From positions 310,001 to 374,000 of the forward strand of contig CBDCZF010000029.1 in assembly GCA_965224225.1 (NCBI GenBank): a stretch of 64,000 nucleotides of DNA, given 5' to 3'. The notes beneath the pieces are model-generated. The model was not told where the DNA came from. It did not search any database and saw nothing but the letters and a program-made list of their open reading frames with translations. Shown piece after piece: positions 1 through 8,210 of this stretch. How positions within the stretch are numbered: position 1 is the stretch's first letter; each line of letters begins with the position of its first letter. Source of the stretch: CAJQQK01 sp965224225 (GTDB lineage Bacteria; Pseudomonadota; Alphaproteobacteria; Rhizobiales; Hyphomicrobiaceae). Position numbers and translations under genes: made by a program.

Positions 1-559
1 TGGCGAGCACGACATCGCCTACCTCGACGGCATCGGAATCGGCAAAGCCGATAATCGGGAAGCGGGTCTTGCCGTTGACGATGCGCAGGACGGCAATGTC
101 GCTGCGCTTATCCTCGAGCACGACCTTGGCCTTGAACTCACGCCGGTCGGAAAGCACGACGCGGATATCAGCTTGACCGGAGGAGCGCACCACGTGCGCG
201 TTGGTCACGATCAGGCCGCTCGGATCGACGATCACGCCCGAGCCGAGCGAATTCTGCTCCCGATTGCGCGGCATCCCGAAGCGACCACCGAAAAACTCCC
301 GAAAGAAGGGATCGTCTCGGAACGGCGAGTCCACCACGCGCTTGGTCGAACGCACGTAGACGTTGACGACGGCCGGCGTCGCCCGGCGCACGATCGGTGC
401 AAAGGAGTACTGCAGCGCGGACCGCGACGGCGGCACGGTGCGCTGCGCCATGGCCACATTCGCCAGCCAGCCGAACGATGCCAACGCCACCAGCATGGCA
501 ATAGCACACCGACGTTCCCGGCAGCCTCGCCATATCCCGCCAGATGCTCCCACGATCAT
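1..559 (-). CDS. HtrA/DegP-family periplasmic serine protease, N-terminal part (runs off the window)
   Basis: This is the N-terminal 186 codons of a trypsin-like periplasmic protease/chaperone of the HtrA (DegP/DegQ) family. A hydrophobic signal segment covers about residues 20-38 and ends in AMAQ. The catalytic His (H122) sits in a segment reading GSGVIVDPSGLIVTNAHVV, and the catalytic Asp (D154) in KRSDIAVLRI. The catalytic Ser (GNSGG) and the PDZ domains must lie to the left of the window. The ATG at 559 has only a weak ribosome site, and the in-frame Met at residue 22, just before the hydrophobic core, is an alternative start. The gene follows the reductase on the same strand with a 31-bp gap, so it may be cotranscribed with it. 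The family call is firm; the paralogue is not. Confidence 0.85.
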   Translation of the reverse strand, partial: MIVGASGGIWRGCRERRCAIAMLVALASFGWLANVAMAQRTVPPSRSALQYSFAPIVRRATPAVVNVYVRSTKRVVDSPFRDDPFFREFFGGRFGMPRNREQNSLGSGVIVDPSGLIVTNAHVVRSSGQADIRVVLSDRREFKAKVVLEDKRSDIAVLRIVNGKTRFPIIGFADSDAVEVGDVVLA

Positions 560-590
560 CCTGCAACCCCATTCGTTGTTCTCTGCAGGG

Positions 591-1622
591 CTAAATAACG
601 CCCAATTCTCGCAAACTGAGGGCAGCGGTCCTGACCGCCTCGCCGGGACTGATGAACGTCACGCCCAACTCGTCGATGGCCTTGGCGTTCGAGCACAGGT
701 TGACCTTGCCGAGATCGGCCAGGATCGAGCGCAAACTGCGGTCGTAGGTCGATGCCAGCCGAACCAGAAACGATGGCAACTCGACGGTCGGCACCTTGCG
801 TTTGATGTCGGGCAGGGCGGAGACCAACTCCTGGCCGATTTCGGCGAGCGTCAGCGTGCCGTTGGCTGCGATGAAGCGCTGGCCTGGGGCCGCCGGATGG
901 CTCAGCGCTGCAACGTGCATGCGCGCCACGTCGCGCACATCGACCACGGGAAAGGCAAGCTTTGGCAGCGCCGGATAGGTACCGCGGCCCAGGAACCGCA
1001 GGAGCACGTGCGAGGTCGACAGATCCTTGTCGAGCGCCGGCCCGAAAACGATACCGGGGTTGATCGTGACGAACTCCAACGCCGCGCTTCCGGCGGCGGC
1101 ATCGCCTAGGCGGGCCATCACATCCCAGGCGGCCCGCTCGGCCAGCGTCTTGGACTTGGCATAAGTCGAAATGCCGGGCGTCTCGATATCGGACCAATCC
1201 GCCTCAGTGCGCAGTTCGTGATCGGGCCGCCGGTTGTGCATGATGGCGGCAACCGACGAGGTTTGGACAACGCGTTCGACACCGGCTTCGGCCGCCGCCT
1301 CGAGCACGCGTAGGGCACCACCACGGGCCGGGCCGATCAGGTCGTCAGGATTGGCCGGCTCATTTGAGGGAAAGGGCGATGCGACATGGAGGACATAGCG
1401 GCAGCCACTGACTGCTTCGGCCCAGCCCGCATCGTCCCCAAGATCGGCTTCGACGAGATCGAATTCAGGAGTTTCGATGCCGGCAGCGACCAACGCCCGC
1501 TCGATTTCGGCGCGTCGCGAGAGATTGCGCACGGTACCGCGCACCTCGAAGCCGCACTTGAGCAACTCAGCGATGCAGTGCTTGGCGATAAAGCCGCTGG
1601 CGCCGGTAACCAGTACGCGCAT
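591..1622 (-). CDS. NAD-dependent epimerase/dehydratase family protein (dihydroflavonol-4-reductase-like)
   Basis: This 343-residue extended short-chain dehydrogenase/reductase opens with the dinucleotide-binding TGASGFIA motif (residues 6-13). It carries the catalytic Tyr-Lys pair at Y154 and K158 (TYAKSK), with the supporting TSS at 121-123. Sequence layout is that of the DFR/aldehyde-reductase branch, whose members reduce aldehydes or ketones with NADPH; the substrate cannot be read from sequence. The reading frame stays open upstream to 1718, but that extension translates the palindromic repeat at 1654-1715. The ATG at 1622 begins exactly at the Rossmann strand MRVLVTG and is preferred. 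The gene lies downstream of rplQ on the same strand, with the repeat between them. Confidence 0.8.
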   Translation of the reverse strand: MRVLVTGASGFIAKHCIAELLKCGFEVRGTVRNLSRRAEIERALVAAGIETPEFDLVEADLGDDAGWAEAVSGCRYVLHVASPFPSNEPANPDDLIGPARGGALRVLEAAAEAGVERVVQTSSVAAIMHNRRPDHELRTEADWSDIETPGISTYAKSKTLAERAAWDVMARLGDAAAGSAALEFVTINPGIVFGPALDKDLSTSHVLLRFLGRGTYPALPKLAFPVVDVRDVARMHVAALSHPAAPGQRFIAANGTLTLAEIGQELVSALPDIKRKVPTVELPSFLVRLASTYDRSLRSILADLGKVNLCSNAKAIDELGVTFISPGEAVRTAALSLRELGVI

Positions 1623-1653
1623 CGATGCGCCTCGGAAGGAGATTGGGAGAGTA

Positions 1654-1715
1654 GGGAGTAGCGAAATTGCGAGTAGTGAGACAATCAATCCACTATTCGC
1701 TATTTCGCTACTCCC
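1654..1715. repeat. Palindromic intergenic repeat, copy 1 (rplQ 3' side)
   Basis: Two 25-nt arms (1654-1678 and 1691-1715) are reverse complements with two mismatches and enclose a 12-nt loop. The unit is built from variations of gagtagcgaa and agcgagtag. It begins 15 bp beyond the rplQ stop codon. A second copy at 2228-2305 shares a segment of about 24 nt in inverted orientation. In RNA it would form a very stable hairpin, which could end transcription or protect the 3' end of the ribosomal mRNA. That role is inference. Confidence 0.75.
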
Positions 1716-1729
1716 CATTCGCTACCCCA

Positions 1730-2161
1730 CTATTCAGCTCCCGCCTCTTCCGCCTCGCGCTCGGCAGCCACACGGGCCTTATCCGCAGCACCCTTGGCGG
1801 CCTCGTCGCGATCGACCAGTTCGATGACGGCGCGCGGTGCCGAATCGCCATAACGGAAGCCGGCCTTCAGGACGCGGGTATAGCCCCCGTTCCGGTCAGC
1901 ATAGCGCGGCCCGAGCGTGTCGAAGAGCTTCTTGACCATCTTGTCGTTGCGCAGGCGCGCTGCAGCCAGACGGCGCGAATTGAGATCGCCGCGCTTGGCC
2001 AGCGTGATGAACTTGTCCATCACGCGACGCAGATCCTTGGCCTTGGCAAGCGTCGTGACGATCTGCTCGTGCTCGATCAGGCTCGCTGCCATGTTCTGGA
2101 ACATCGCCTGACGATGGGAGCTATCGCGGCTGAAGCGCCGGCCGGTCTTCTTGTGTCGCAT
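1730..2161 (-). CDS. rplQ: 50S ribosomal protein L17
   Basis: This 143-residue protein has the L17 start MRHKKTGRRFSRDSSHRQAMFQNM and the conserved GGYTRVLKAGFRYGD block near residues 91-105. Residues 117-143 form an Ala/Glu-rich tail that is common in alphaproteobacteria and longer than E. coli L17. It is the last gene of the ribosomal cluster, downstream of rpoA, as usual. The spacer from rpoA (147 bp) and the sequence just after the stop codon are both occupied by copies of the same palindromic repeat, an uncommon arrangement. Confidence 0.97.
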   Translation of the reverse strand: MRHKKTGRRFSRDSSHRQAMFQNMAASLIEHEQIVTTLAKAKDLRRVMDKFITLAKRGDLNSRRLAAARLRNDKMVKKLFDTLGPRYADRNGGYTRVLKAGFRYGDSAPRAVIELVDRDEAAKGAADKARVAAEREAEEAGAE

Positions 2162-2227
2162 TGTCTGTGTCTCGTTTCGCTTGAGGTTATTTGACGGGGA
2201 GGTTCTTCGGCCTCACCTCGTTGTTGA

Positions 2228-2305
2228 GCGAGATAGTGAGTAGCGAATAGCGAGTAGTAGATTGCTTTGCTCACTACTCGCAATTTCGCTACTTCGCCAC
2301 TCGCT
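2228..2305. repeat. Palindromic intergenic repeat, copy 2 (between rpoA and rplQ)
   Basis: The arms at about 2228-2258 and 2273-2305 are imperfect reverse complements made of the same gagtagcgaa/agcgagtag units as copy 1. The right arm matches the left arm of copy 1 in reverse complement over about 24 nt. The element fills most of the rpoA-rplQ spacer and ends 3 bp from the rpoA stop codon. It may fold in the mRNA and set rpoA and rplQ levels apart; no U-tract follows, so it is not a classical terminator. Confidence 0.7.
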
Positions 2306-2308
2306 AGC

Positions 2309-3334
2309 TCAATATTGATCTTCAAACCGCTTGGCCAACTCCTCGATGTTGTCCGGCGGCCAGTTCGGCACTTCCATGCCGAGATGGAGGCCCATAGTGG
2401 CGAGCACTTCCTTGATCTCGTTGAGCGACTTGCGCCCGAAGTTCGGCGTGCGCAGCATTTCCGCTTCGCTCTTCTGGATGAGATCGCCGATGTAGACGAT
2501 GTTGTCGTTCTTCAGGCAGTTGGCCGAGCGGACCGACAGCTCGAGTTCGTCGACCTTCTTGAGGAGTGCGGCATTGAACGAAAGCTCGGGGTGCTGGCGC
2601 TCCTCGACCGGCTTCGACGGCTCCTCAAAGTTGATGAAGATCGCAAGCTGGTCCTGAAGGATGCGGGCGGCAAGCGCCACGGCATCGTCAGCGCGCACCG
2701 AACCGTCCGTCTCGACCGTCATTGTCAGCTTGTCGTAGTCGAGGATCTGGCCTTCACGCGTGTTCTCGACCCGGAACGAGACCTTGCGCATCGGGCTATA
2801 GATGCTGTCGACAGGAATGAGACCGATCGGTGCGTCTTCCGGACGATTGCGATCGGCCGGCACGTAGCCCTTGCCGATATCGGCGGTGAACTCCATGCGA
2901 ACTTCCGCGCCTTCGTCGAGATGGCAAATCACGTGGTCCGGATTGAGGATCTCGACTTCCGAACTGCATTCGATGTCGCTCGCCTTGGCCGCACCCGGTC
3001 CTTCGAATTTGAGCACCATGCGTTTGGTGCCTTCGGAATGGATCCTGAGCGCAATATCCTTGATGTTGAGGACGATGTTGGTGACGTCCTCGCGCACGCC
3101 CGGGATCGAAGAGAACTCGTGCAGAACGCCATCGATCTGGACGGTCTTAATGGCAGCGCCCTGCAATGACGAAAGCAGCACGCGGCGCAGCGCATTGCCG
3201 AGCGTCATGCCGAAACCGCGCTCGAGCGGTTCGGCGACGATGGTGGCAACGCGTTCGCCGTCACGGCCCTTTTCAATGCCGAGCTTCTGCGGCTTGATCA
3301 GATCCTGCCAGTTCTTCTGGAGTATGTTTGTCAA
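2309..3334 (-). CDS. rpoA: DNA-directed RNA polymerase alpha subunit
   Basis: This 341-residue alpha subunit nucleates core RNA polymerase assembly through its N-terminal domain (about 1-235), which includes LERGFGMTLGNALRRVLLSSL. Its C-terminal domain (about 255-325) binds UP elements and activators and includes LSVRSANCLKNDNI and the NFGRKSLNEI helix. The chosen start is TTG at 3334, giving MTNILQKNWQDLIKP, because a perfect AAGGAGG lies 6 nt upstream and family members begin just before QKNW. The upstream ATG at 3394 would add 20 non-homologous residues. It sits between rpsK and rplQ, as in the standard alpha operon. Confidence 0.97.
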   Translation of the reverse strand: MTNILQKNWQDLIKPQKLGIEKGRDGERVATIVAEPLERGFGMTLGNALRRVLLSSLQGAAIKTVQIDGVLHEFSSIPGVREDVTNIVLNIKDIALRIHSEGTKRMVLKFEGPGAAKASDIECSSEVEILNPDHVICHLDEGAEVRMEFTADIGKGYVPADRNRPEDAPIGLIPVDSIYSPMRKVSFRVENTREGQILDYDKLTMTVETDGSVRADDAVALAARILQDQLAIFINFEEPSKPVEERQHPELSFNAALLKKVDELELSVRSANCLKNDNIVYIGDLIQKSEAEMLRTPNFGRKSLNEIKEVLATMGLHLGMEVPNWPPDNIEELAKRFEDQY

Positions 3335-3340
3335 GTTACG

Positions 3341-3347
3341 CCTCCTT
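3341..3347 (-). promoter_or_regulatory. Ribosome binding site that fixes the rpoA TTG start
   Basis: On the minus strand this is AAGGAGG, the full anti-16S complement, 6 nt before the TTG start of rpoA. No comparable site precedes the in-frame ATG further upstream. A consensus site paired with a non-ATG start may balance initiation. Confidence 0.8.
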
Positions 3348-3493
3348 ATCGTGAGCCTGGGATGGGCGGCAGCGCGCAGCTGCCGGCTCGCCATCCAGGG
3401 GCAGGGGCCAAAGCGACCCTCGAATTTGTTAAAACGCTGCCGGCGCTCGTCTGCCCGGCACTCTTTGCACCTTTGTTCGCGAGGTGCTCCAGC

Positions 3494-3889
3494 CTAGACG
3501 CGTCGTCGTTTTCGCGGCCGGCAACCATTGTGCGGAATGGGTGTCACGTCGCGGATCGCGGTGATCTGAAAACCGGCAGCCTGCAGCGCGCGCAACGCCG
3601 ACTCGCGTCCGGAACCCGGACCGCAGACCTGTACCTCGAGGATCTTCATGCCGTGCTCGGCCGCCTTTTTGCCGGCTTCTTCGGCAGCAACCTGGGCAGC
3701 ATAGGGCGTCGACTTGCGTGAGCCCTTGAACCCGTTGGCACCGGCCGATGACCACGAGATCGTGTTGCCCTGTGCATCGGTGATCGTGATCATGGTGTTG
3801 TTGAAACTGGCGTTGACGTGGGCAACGCCTGACGAAATGTTCTTGCGTTCACGGCGGCGGACCTTGCCGCGTTGCTGTTCTCTGGCCAT
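3494..3889 (-). CDS. rpsK: 30S ribosomal protein S11
   Basis: This 131-residue S11 forms part of the 30S platform that contacts mRNA at the E site. Family features include the N-terminal GVAHVNASFNNTMITITDAQGN block (residues 22-43), the GFKGSRKSTPYAAQ segment and the C-terminal DVTPIPHNGCRPRKRRRV. It lies 96 bp after rpsM and 159 bp before rpoA in the alpha-operon order. Confidence 0.98.
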   Translation of the reverse strand: MAREQQRGKVRRRERKNISSGVAHVNASFNNTMITITDAQGNTISWSSAGANGFKGSRKSTPYAAQVAAEEAGKKAAEHGMKILEVQVCGPGSGRESALRALQAAGFQITAIRDVTPIPHNGCRPRKRRRV

Positions 3890-3985
3890 CTATCTCTTCG
3901 TTTTCCAGTCGCCGACAAGCATGACGCTTGCACGGCGGTTCACTCCAAATTCAGGCAGGTTGCCGACCCGGGAGCCATACTCGGC

Positions 3986-4363
3986 TCAGCGCGTCGCCTT
4001 CTTCTTGCCGGCGATCGGCTTGGCAGGCCCCTTGCGGGTGCGCGCATTGGTATGCGTGCGCTGACCGCGAACCGGCAGATTGCGCCGATGACGGAGCCCC
4101 CGATAGCAACCGAGATCCATCAGGCGCTTGATGTTCATCGCCGTCTCGCGGCGCAAATCACCTTCGACCTGATAATCACGATCGATCGTCTCGCGGATCT
4201 GCAGAACCTCGGCGTCGGAAAGCTCATTGACCCGCCGCTCGGCCGGAATGCCGACCTTCTCGCAGATGCTGCCCGCAAACTTGGGGCCGATGCCGTGGAT
4301 GTACTGCAGCGCGATCACCACGCGCTTGCCGGTTGGAATGTTAACGCCAGCGATACGAGCCAA
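3986..4363 (-). CDS. rpsM: 30S ribosomal protein S13
   Basis: This 125-residue S13 is a 30S head protein at the inter-subunit bridge. It begins MARIAGVNIPTGKRVVIAL and has the helix-two-turn-helix region plus the basic C-terminal RGLRHRRNLPVRGQRTHTNARTRKG tail. It follows adk with a 241-bp gap that contains a short palindrome. No rpmJ or infA lies in that gap, which is usual for alphaproteobacteria. Confidence 0.98.
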   Translation of the reverse strand: MARIAGVNIPTGKRVVIALQYIHGIGPKFAGSICEKVGIPAERRVNELSDAEVLQIRETIDRDYQVEGDLRRETAMNIKRLMDLGCYRGLRHRRNLPVRGQRTHTNARTRKGPAKPIAGKKKATR

Positions 4364-4551
4364 GGTCGTCTCCTAAGTCAGTCTTTGGCCGGGCGCGCGC
4401 TGCCCGGTGTCGCGCTACGGATCAACAGCCGAAAGGCCCGCAGCGCCCGCATCCGCCACGGCCCGATATTCCTGTCAGCACTCCAGCTGCCAGCCGGCAC
4501 CCGAAGCAATCACACTGCGTCATGAGATCGCAGCTTCTACTCCCATGCGTG

Positions 4552-4569
4552 CAAGGCGTCAACGCCTTG
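4552..4569. repeat. Short perfect palindrome in the adk-rpsM gap
   Basis: Two 8-nt arms (caaggcgt and acgccttg) are separated by 2 nt. It lies 36 bp beyond the adk stop in the direction of transcription. No T-tract follows, so it is more likely a processing or pausing hairpin than a terminator. Nothing else was recognised in the 241-bp gap. Confidence 0.4.
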
Positions 4570-4604
4570 GGCCGCGTCACGCTGACACTTGTGACGAATC
4601 CCAC

Positions 4605-5189
4605 TCAAATCGACGCCATAATGGCATCGATCTGGGCTGACACTTCGCTGATATCCAGCATACCGTCGACAGGCCGTCGGCGCCCATCGGACTCGTAGAA
4701 TGTCGATAGCGGCTCGGTTTCCTTGTGGTAGGCCTCGAGGCGATGCCTGAAACTCTCGGCATTGTCGTCCTTGCGCACCTGTCCGCCCGCTGCAATCGTC
4801 TCCCGAACCCGGTTTTCGATACGCGCCAGCAGCGCGTTTTCATCGACGACCAGCTCGATCACAGCATCAATCTTCGTACCCTTCTCGGCCAGGATCTTAT
4901 CGAGCGCCACGGCCTGGGCGACGGTTCGCGGGAAGCCGTCGAGGATGAAACCTCTCGCGCAATCAGGCTCTTCGATGCGCTCGGCAACGATGCCGATGAC
5001 CATGTCGTCTGAGACAAGCTCGCCGGCCTCGATGACCGCTTTGGCCTTGAGGCCGATCGGCGTACCGGCCTTGACGGCAGCTCGTAGCATTTCACCGGTC
5101 GACAACTGCGCGATGCCATGCTTTTCGACGAGGCGTTCGGACTGTGTGCCTTTGCCCGCTCCAGGCGGCCCGAGAAATACGATCTTCAT
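4605..5189 (-). CDS. adk: Adenylate kinase (short-LID form)
   Basis: This 194-residue enzyme interconverts ATP + AMP and 2 ADP in the cytosol. The P-loop is GPPGAGKGT at residues 7-15, with the NMP-binding LSTGEMLRAAV and the DGFPRTVAQA motif. The LID region is short and has no Cys quartet, as in the roughly 190-residue alphaproteobacterial form. The ATG at 5189 overlaps the secY stop in an ATGA arrangement, which points to translational coupling. The frame is open further upstream, but that extension is the secY coding region in another frame. Confidence 0.97.
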   Translation of the reverse strand: MKIVFLGPPGAGKGTQSERLVEKHGIAQLSTGEMLRAAVKAGTPIGLKAKAVIEAGELVSDDMVIGIVAERIEEPDCARGFILDGFPRTVAQAVALDKILAEKGTKIDAVIELVVDENALLARIENRVRETIAAGGQVRKDDNAESFRHRLEAYHKETEPLSTFYESDGRRRPVDGMLDISEVSAQIDAIMASI

Positions 5190-6562
5190 CGACGCTTCTT
5201 GCTCCTGCCACCGCGCAATTTGGATTTCTGAATGAGGCCCTCGTACTGGTGAGCCACCAAATGGCTCTGGACCTGGGCGACCGTATCCATCGTCACTGAC
5301 ACCGCGATCAGCAGGGACGTCCCGCCAAGCACGGCGCCAAACGAACTCGGCACGCCGGCGTTTGCAATGAGAAGCTCGGGCAGCAGACACACGGCTGCAA
5401 GATAGATCGCGCCAACCGTCGTGATACGCGTGAGTACATAATCGATATGCTTGGCCGTCTGCTCGCCTGGACGGTAACCTGGCAGGAAGCCGCCGTATTT
5501 GCGCAGATTATCGGCCGTCTCCTGCGGGTTGAAGACAACCGCGGTATAGAAGAAGCAGAAGAAGATGATCAGCACGGCGTAGAACAGCATGTGCAGCGGC
5601 TGGCCATAGCCCAGTGCTGCCGTCACCCACTGCAACCACTCCGGCGACTCTGATCCGGGCGCAGCTGAAAACTGCGCAATCGTGATCGGCAGCAATAGCA
5701 GGGATGAAGCGAAAATCGGCGGGATAACACCGGCCGAGTTGAGCTTCAGCGGCAGGTGCGAGCTGTCCCCCTGGAACATGCGGTTGCCGACCTGACGCTT
5801 GGGATACTGCACCAGCAGTCGCCGCTGCGCGCGCTCCATGAACACGATGACGACGATCGCGACGATCATGGTCACCAACAGGAGCAGCAGCACGAAGGTC
5901 GAGAGCGATCCTTGGCTCGCCAGTTCGAAGAGCTGGGCGACGGCCGTTGGCAGGGCAGCGACGATACCGGCGAAAATGATCAGCGAAATGCCGTTGCCGA
6001 CGCCGCGCGCGGTGATCTGCTCACCAAGCCACATCAGGAACATCGTGCCGCCGACCAGCGTGATGACCGTCGTCAGGCGGAAGAACCAGCCGGGCTCGAT
6101 CACGATCGGCCCGAGGCTCGAACGCGAACCTTCGAGGCCGATGGCAATGCCGTAGGCTTGGGCAGCGGCCAGCACGACGGTCAAATAGCGGGTGTATTGG
6201 TTGATCTGCTTGCGGCCCTGCTCGCCTTCCTTCTTCAAGGCTTCGAGGCGTTTGTCGACCGAACTCATGAGCTGCATGATGATCGAAGCCGAGATGTAGG
6301 GCATGATGTTGAGCGCGAAAATCGCCATGCGCTCGACGGCACCGCCCGCAAACATGTTGAACATGCCGAGGATGCCGGAAGACTGGTTCTGGAAGCTTTC
6401 AGCGAAGGCCGCAGGGTCGATACCGGGCAAAGGAATGAACGTACCGAAGCGATAGATCAACAGGGCGCCAAGCGTGAACCAAATTCGCTTCTTGAGCTCT
6501 TCTGCCTTCGAGAAGGCACCAAAGTTCAAATTGGCGGCCAGTTGTTCGGCGGCGGATGCCAT
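5186..6562 (-). CDS. secY: Protein translocase subunit SecY
   Basis: This 458-residue protein is the channel subunit of the SecYEG translocon in the inner membrane. About ten hydrophobic segments can be seen. Diagnostic stretches are FIPLPGIDPAAF, the cytoplasmic LEALKKEGEQGRKQINQYTRY, and the plug/pore-proximal NIMPYISASIIMQLM. The C-terminus GLIQKSKLRGGRSKKRR is basic. A 168-bp spacer with a hairpin plus T-tract separates it from rplO, and it overlaps adk by 4 bp. Confidence 0.98.
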   Translation of the reverse strand: MASAAEQLAANLNFGAFSKAEELKKRIWFTLGALLIYRFGTFIPLPGIDPAAFAESFQNQSSGILGMFNMFAGGAVERMAIFALNIMPYISASIIMQLMSSVDKRLEALKKEGEQGRKQINQYTRYLTVVLAAAQAYGIAIGLEGSRSSLGPIVIEPGWFFRLTTVITLVGGTMFLMWLGEQITARGVGNGISLIIFAGIVAALPTAVAQLFELASQGSLSTFVLLLLLVTMIVAIVVIVFMERAQRRLLVQYPKRQVGNRMFQGDSSHLPLKLNSAGVIPPIFASSLLLLPITIAQFSAAPGSESPEWLQWVTAALGYGQPLHMLFYAVLIIFFCFFYTAVVFNPQETADNLRKYGGFLPGYRPGEQTAKHIDYVLTRITTVGAIYLAAVCLLPELLIANAGVPSSFGAVLGGTSLLIAVSVTMDTVAQVQSHLVAHQYEGLIQKSKLRGGRSKKRR

Positions 6563-6696
6563 GAATTTCCCTCCGGACGCGGCAATGCGGCCACGAACAG
6601 ATGCGTCGCTGCCGCAAATTTCATCCCGTCTGATCCTAACGCAATCGGACGCCGGACATACCGGTCATCCCGCCGCGTTGTACTCAAGGCCAACCT

Positions 6697-6714
6697 AAAA
6701 AAGCCCGCCCGGGC
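6697..6714 (-). terminator. Terminator-like hairpin with T-tract between rplO and secY
   Basis: On the minus strand GCCCGGGCGGGC is followed at once by six T. It can form a 4-bp stem with a GGGC loop (or 5 bp with a 2-nt loop) only a few bases after the rplO stop. The stem is short, so partial termination or attenuation that lowers secY-adk relative to the ribosomal genes upstream is more plausible than complete termination. Confidence 0.5.
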
Positions 6715-6730
6715 AAGATCCGAAACAGCG

Positions 6731-7267
6731 CTATTTCTTGGCCTTGGCCTTCTTTTCCGCCGACTTCTGCCGCTTGGCTTCGTCGGCTTCGAGAACTTTC
6801 TTCTCGACGATGTTGAGTGTGCCGCCGGCTTTTTCAATAGCAGCACGGGCACTTGCCGTCGCGTGGTCGGCCGTAATCGTGATCTTGGACGTCAATTCGC
6901 CCTGGCCGAGAATGCGCAGGCCGTCCTTGGCACGGCGCACGACACCGGCCGCCATTAGGCTCGCCAAATCGATCGGCTGGCCGGCATCGACCCGGCCGGC
7001 ATCAATCGCAGTTTGCAAAATACCCAGATTCAATGTGTTCCACTGTTTGCGCCGCCACTTGGAAAAGCCGCGCTTGGGCAGGCGCCGATAGAGCGGCATC
7101 TGACCGCCTTCGAAGCCCTTGATGGCAACGCCGGTGCGCGATTTCTGGCCCTTGACGCCGCGGCCTGCAGTCTTGCCGAGGCCTGAGCCGATACCGCGCC
7201 CGACACGCACGCGACGCTTGGCGGCGCCCTGGTTTTCGCTGAGTTGATTCAAGCGCATCGCGCTCAT
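6731..7267 (-). CDS. rplO: 50S ribosomal protein L15
   Basis: This 178-residue L15 has the Gly-rich N-terminal RVRVGRGIGSGLGKTAGRGVKGQKSR and the central GFEGGQMPLYRRLPKRGF. The C-terminal extension (about 150-178) is Lys/Ala rich and ends KKAKAKK. The start could be M1 or the Met at residue 4, which begins the typical MRLNQLSEN. It sits 13 bp after rpmD. Confidence 0.97.
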   Translation of the reverse strand: MSAMRLNQLSENQGAAKRRVRVGRGIGSGLGKTAGRGVKGQKSRTGVAIKGFEGGQMPLYRRLPKRGFSKWRRKQWNTLNLGILQTAIDAGRVDAGQPIDLASLMAAGVVRRAKDGLRILGQGELTSKITITADHATASARAAIEKAGGTLNIVEKKVLEADEAKRQKSAEKKAKAKK

Positions 7268-7280
7268 CCCTTCGTCGTGC

Positions 7281-7484
7281 TCAAGCCTGCTCGTCGACGA
7301 CGCGCACGAGGTGGCTGACTTTACGGATCATGCCGCGGATCGCAGGGGTGTCTTCCAGCGTCCGCCGGCGGTGCATCTTGTTGAGGCCGAGACCGATCAG
7401 CGTCTTGCGCTGAGAAGGTTCGCGACGCAACGGCGAGCCGATCTGCTCGACCGTCACCGTCTTGCCTTTGGGTGCCTGTGCCAT
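7281..7484 (-). CDS. rpmD: 50S ribosomal protein L30
   Basis: This 67-residue L30 includes the family core QIGSPLRREPSQRKTLIGLGL and the C-terminal half IRGMIRKVSHLVRVV. Length and position between rpsE and rplO are as expected in the spc operon. Confidence 0.97.
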   Translation of the reverse strand: MAQAPKGKTVTVEQIGSPLRREPSQRKTLIGLGLNKMHRRRTLEDTPAIRGMIRKVSHLVRVVDEQA

Positions 7485-7533
7485 GATTCACTAATTCCAA
7501 GCTGCGTTGCTTTGAGAGGCCGTCGGACTGCGC

Positions 7534-8157
7534 TCAGACTGCTGCTTCCGCCGCCGCCTCCGGTGCTTCCGTCACCGGTCCGCCACTCTCGCCTTCCCCG
7601 ACACCGTCGCGACGTCGCGCATTGATCTCGGCCGGCTTCTTGCCGCGACGCTGGGCAACGGCGCGCGGGGCTTCCTGGCGGACCAGCGCATCGAAGGTCG
7701 CACGCACGACGTTGTAGGGGTTCGACGAACCGAGCGATTTGGCCACCACGTCCTGGACGCCGAGCATTTCGAACACGGCGCGCATCGCGCCGCCGGCGAT
7801 GATGCCGGTGCCCGGCGGTGCTGCACGAATGATGACACGGCCTGCGCCATGCCGGCCTGTTCCGTCATGATCGAGCGTACGCCCTTCACGCAGGTGGACC
7901 CGCACCAGGCTGCGTCGTGCCGCCTCATTGGCCTTGCGGATCGCTTCCGGAACTTCACGCGCCTTGCCGTGACCGAAACCGACACGGCCCTTCATGTCGC
8001 CAACCACGACCAGGGCTGCGAAACCGAACCGCTTACCGCCCTTCACCGTCTTGGCGACACGGTTGATGTGCACCAGCTTGTCGGTGAATTCGCTGTCGCG
8101 ATCGTCGCGATCACGGCCGCGCCCGCGACCGCCGTCTCTGTCTGGGGATCTTGCCAC
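7534..8157 (-). CDS. rpsE: 30S ribosomal protein S5
   Basis: This 207-residue S5 has an Arg/Asp-rich N-terminal stretch (residues 1-24), the RNA-binding FTDKLVHINRVAKTVKGGKRFGF and the second-domain VFEMLGVQDVVAKSLGSSNPYNVVRATFDAL. The Ala/Glu-rich tail after about residue 185 is absent from the shorter E. coli protein and is common in alphaproteobacteria. The spacer to rplR is 53 bp. Confidence 0.97.
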   Translation of the reverse strand: MARSPDRDGGRGRGRDRDDRDSEFTDKLVHINRVAKTVKGGKRFGFAALVVVGDMKGRVGFGHGKAREVPEAIRKANEAARRSLVRVHLREGRTLDHDGTGRHGAGRVIIRAAPPGTGIIAGGAMRAVFEMLGVQDVVAKSLGSSNPYNVVRATFDALVRQEAPRAVAQRRGKKPAEINARRRDGVGEGESGGPVTEAPEAAAEAAV

Positions 8158-8210
8158 CTTTGAACGTCCTTCCTCGTCCCCTCTTGGCTCGGGGACCTCT
8201 TAGCCGAAAC

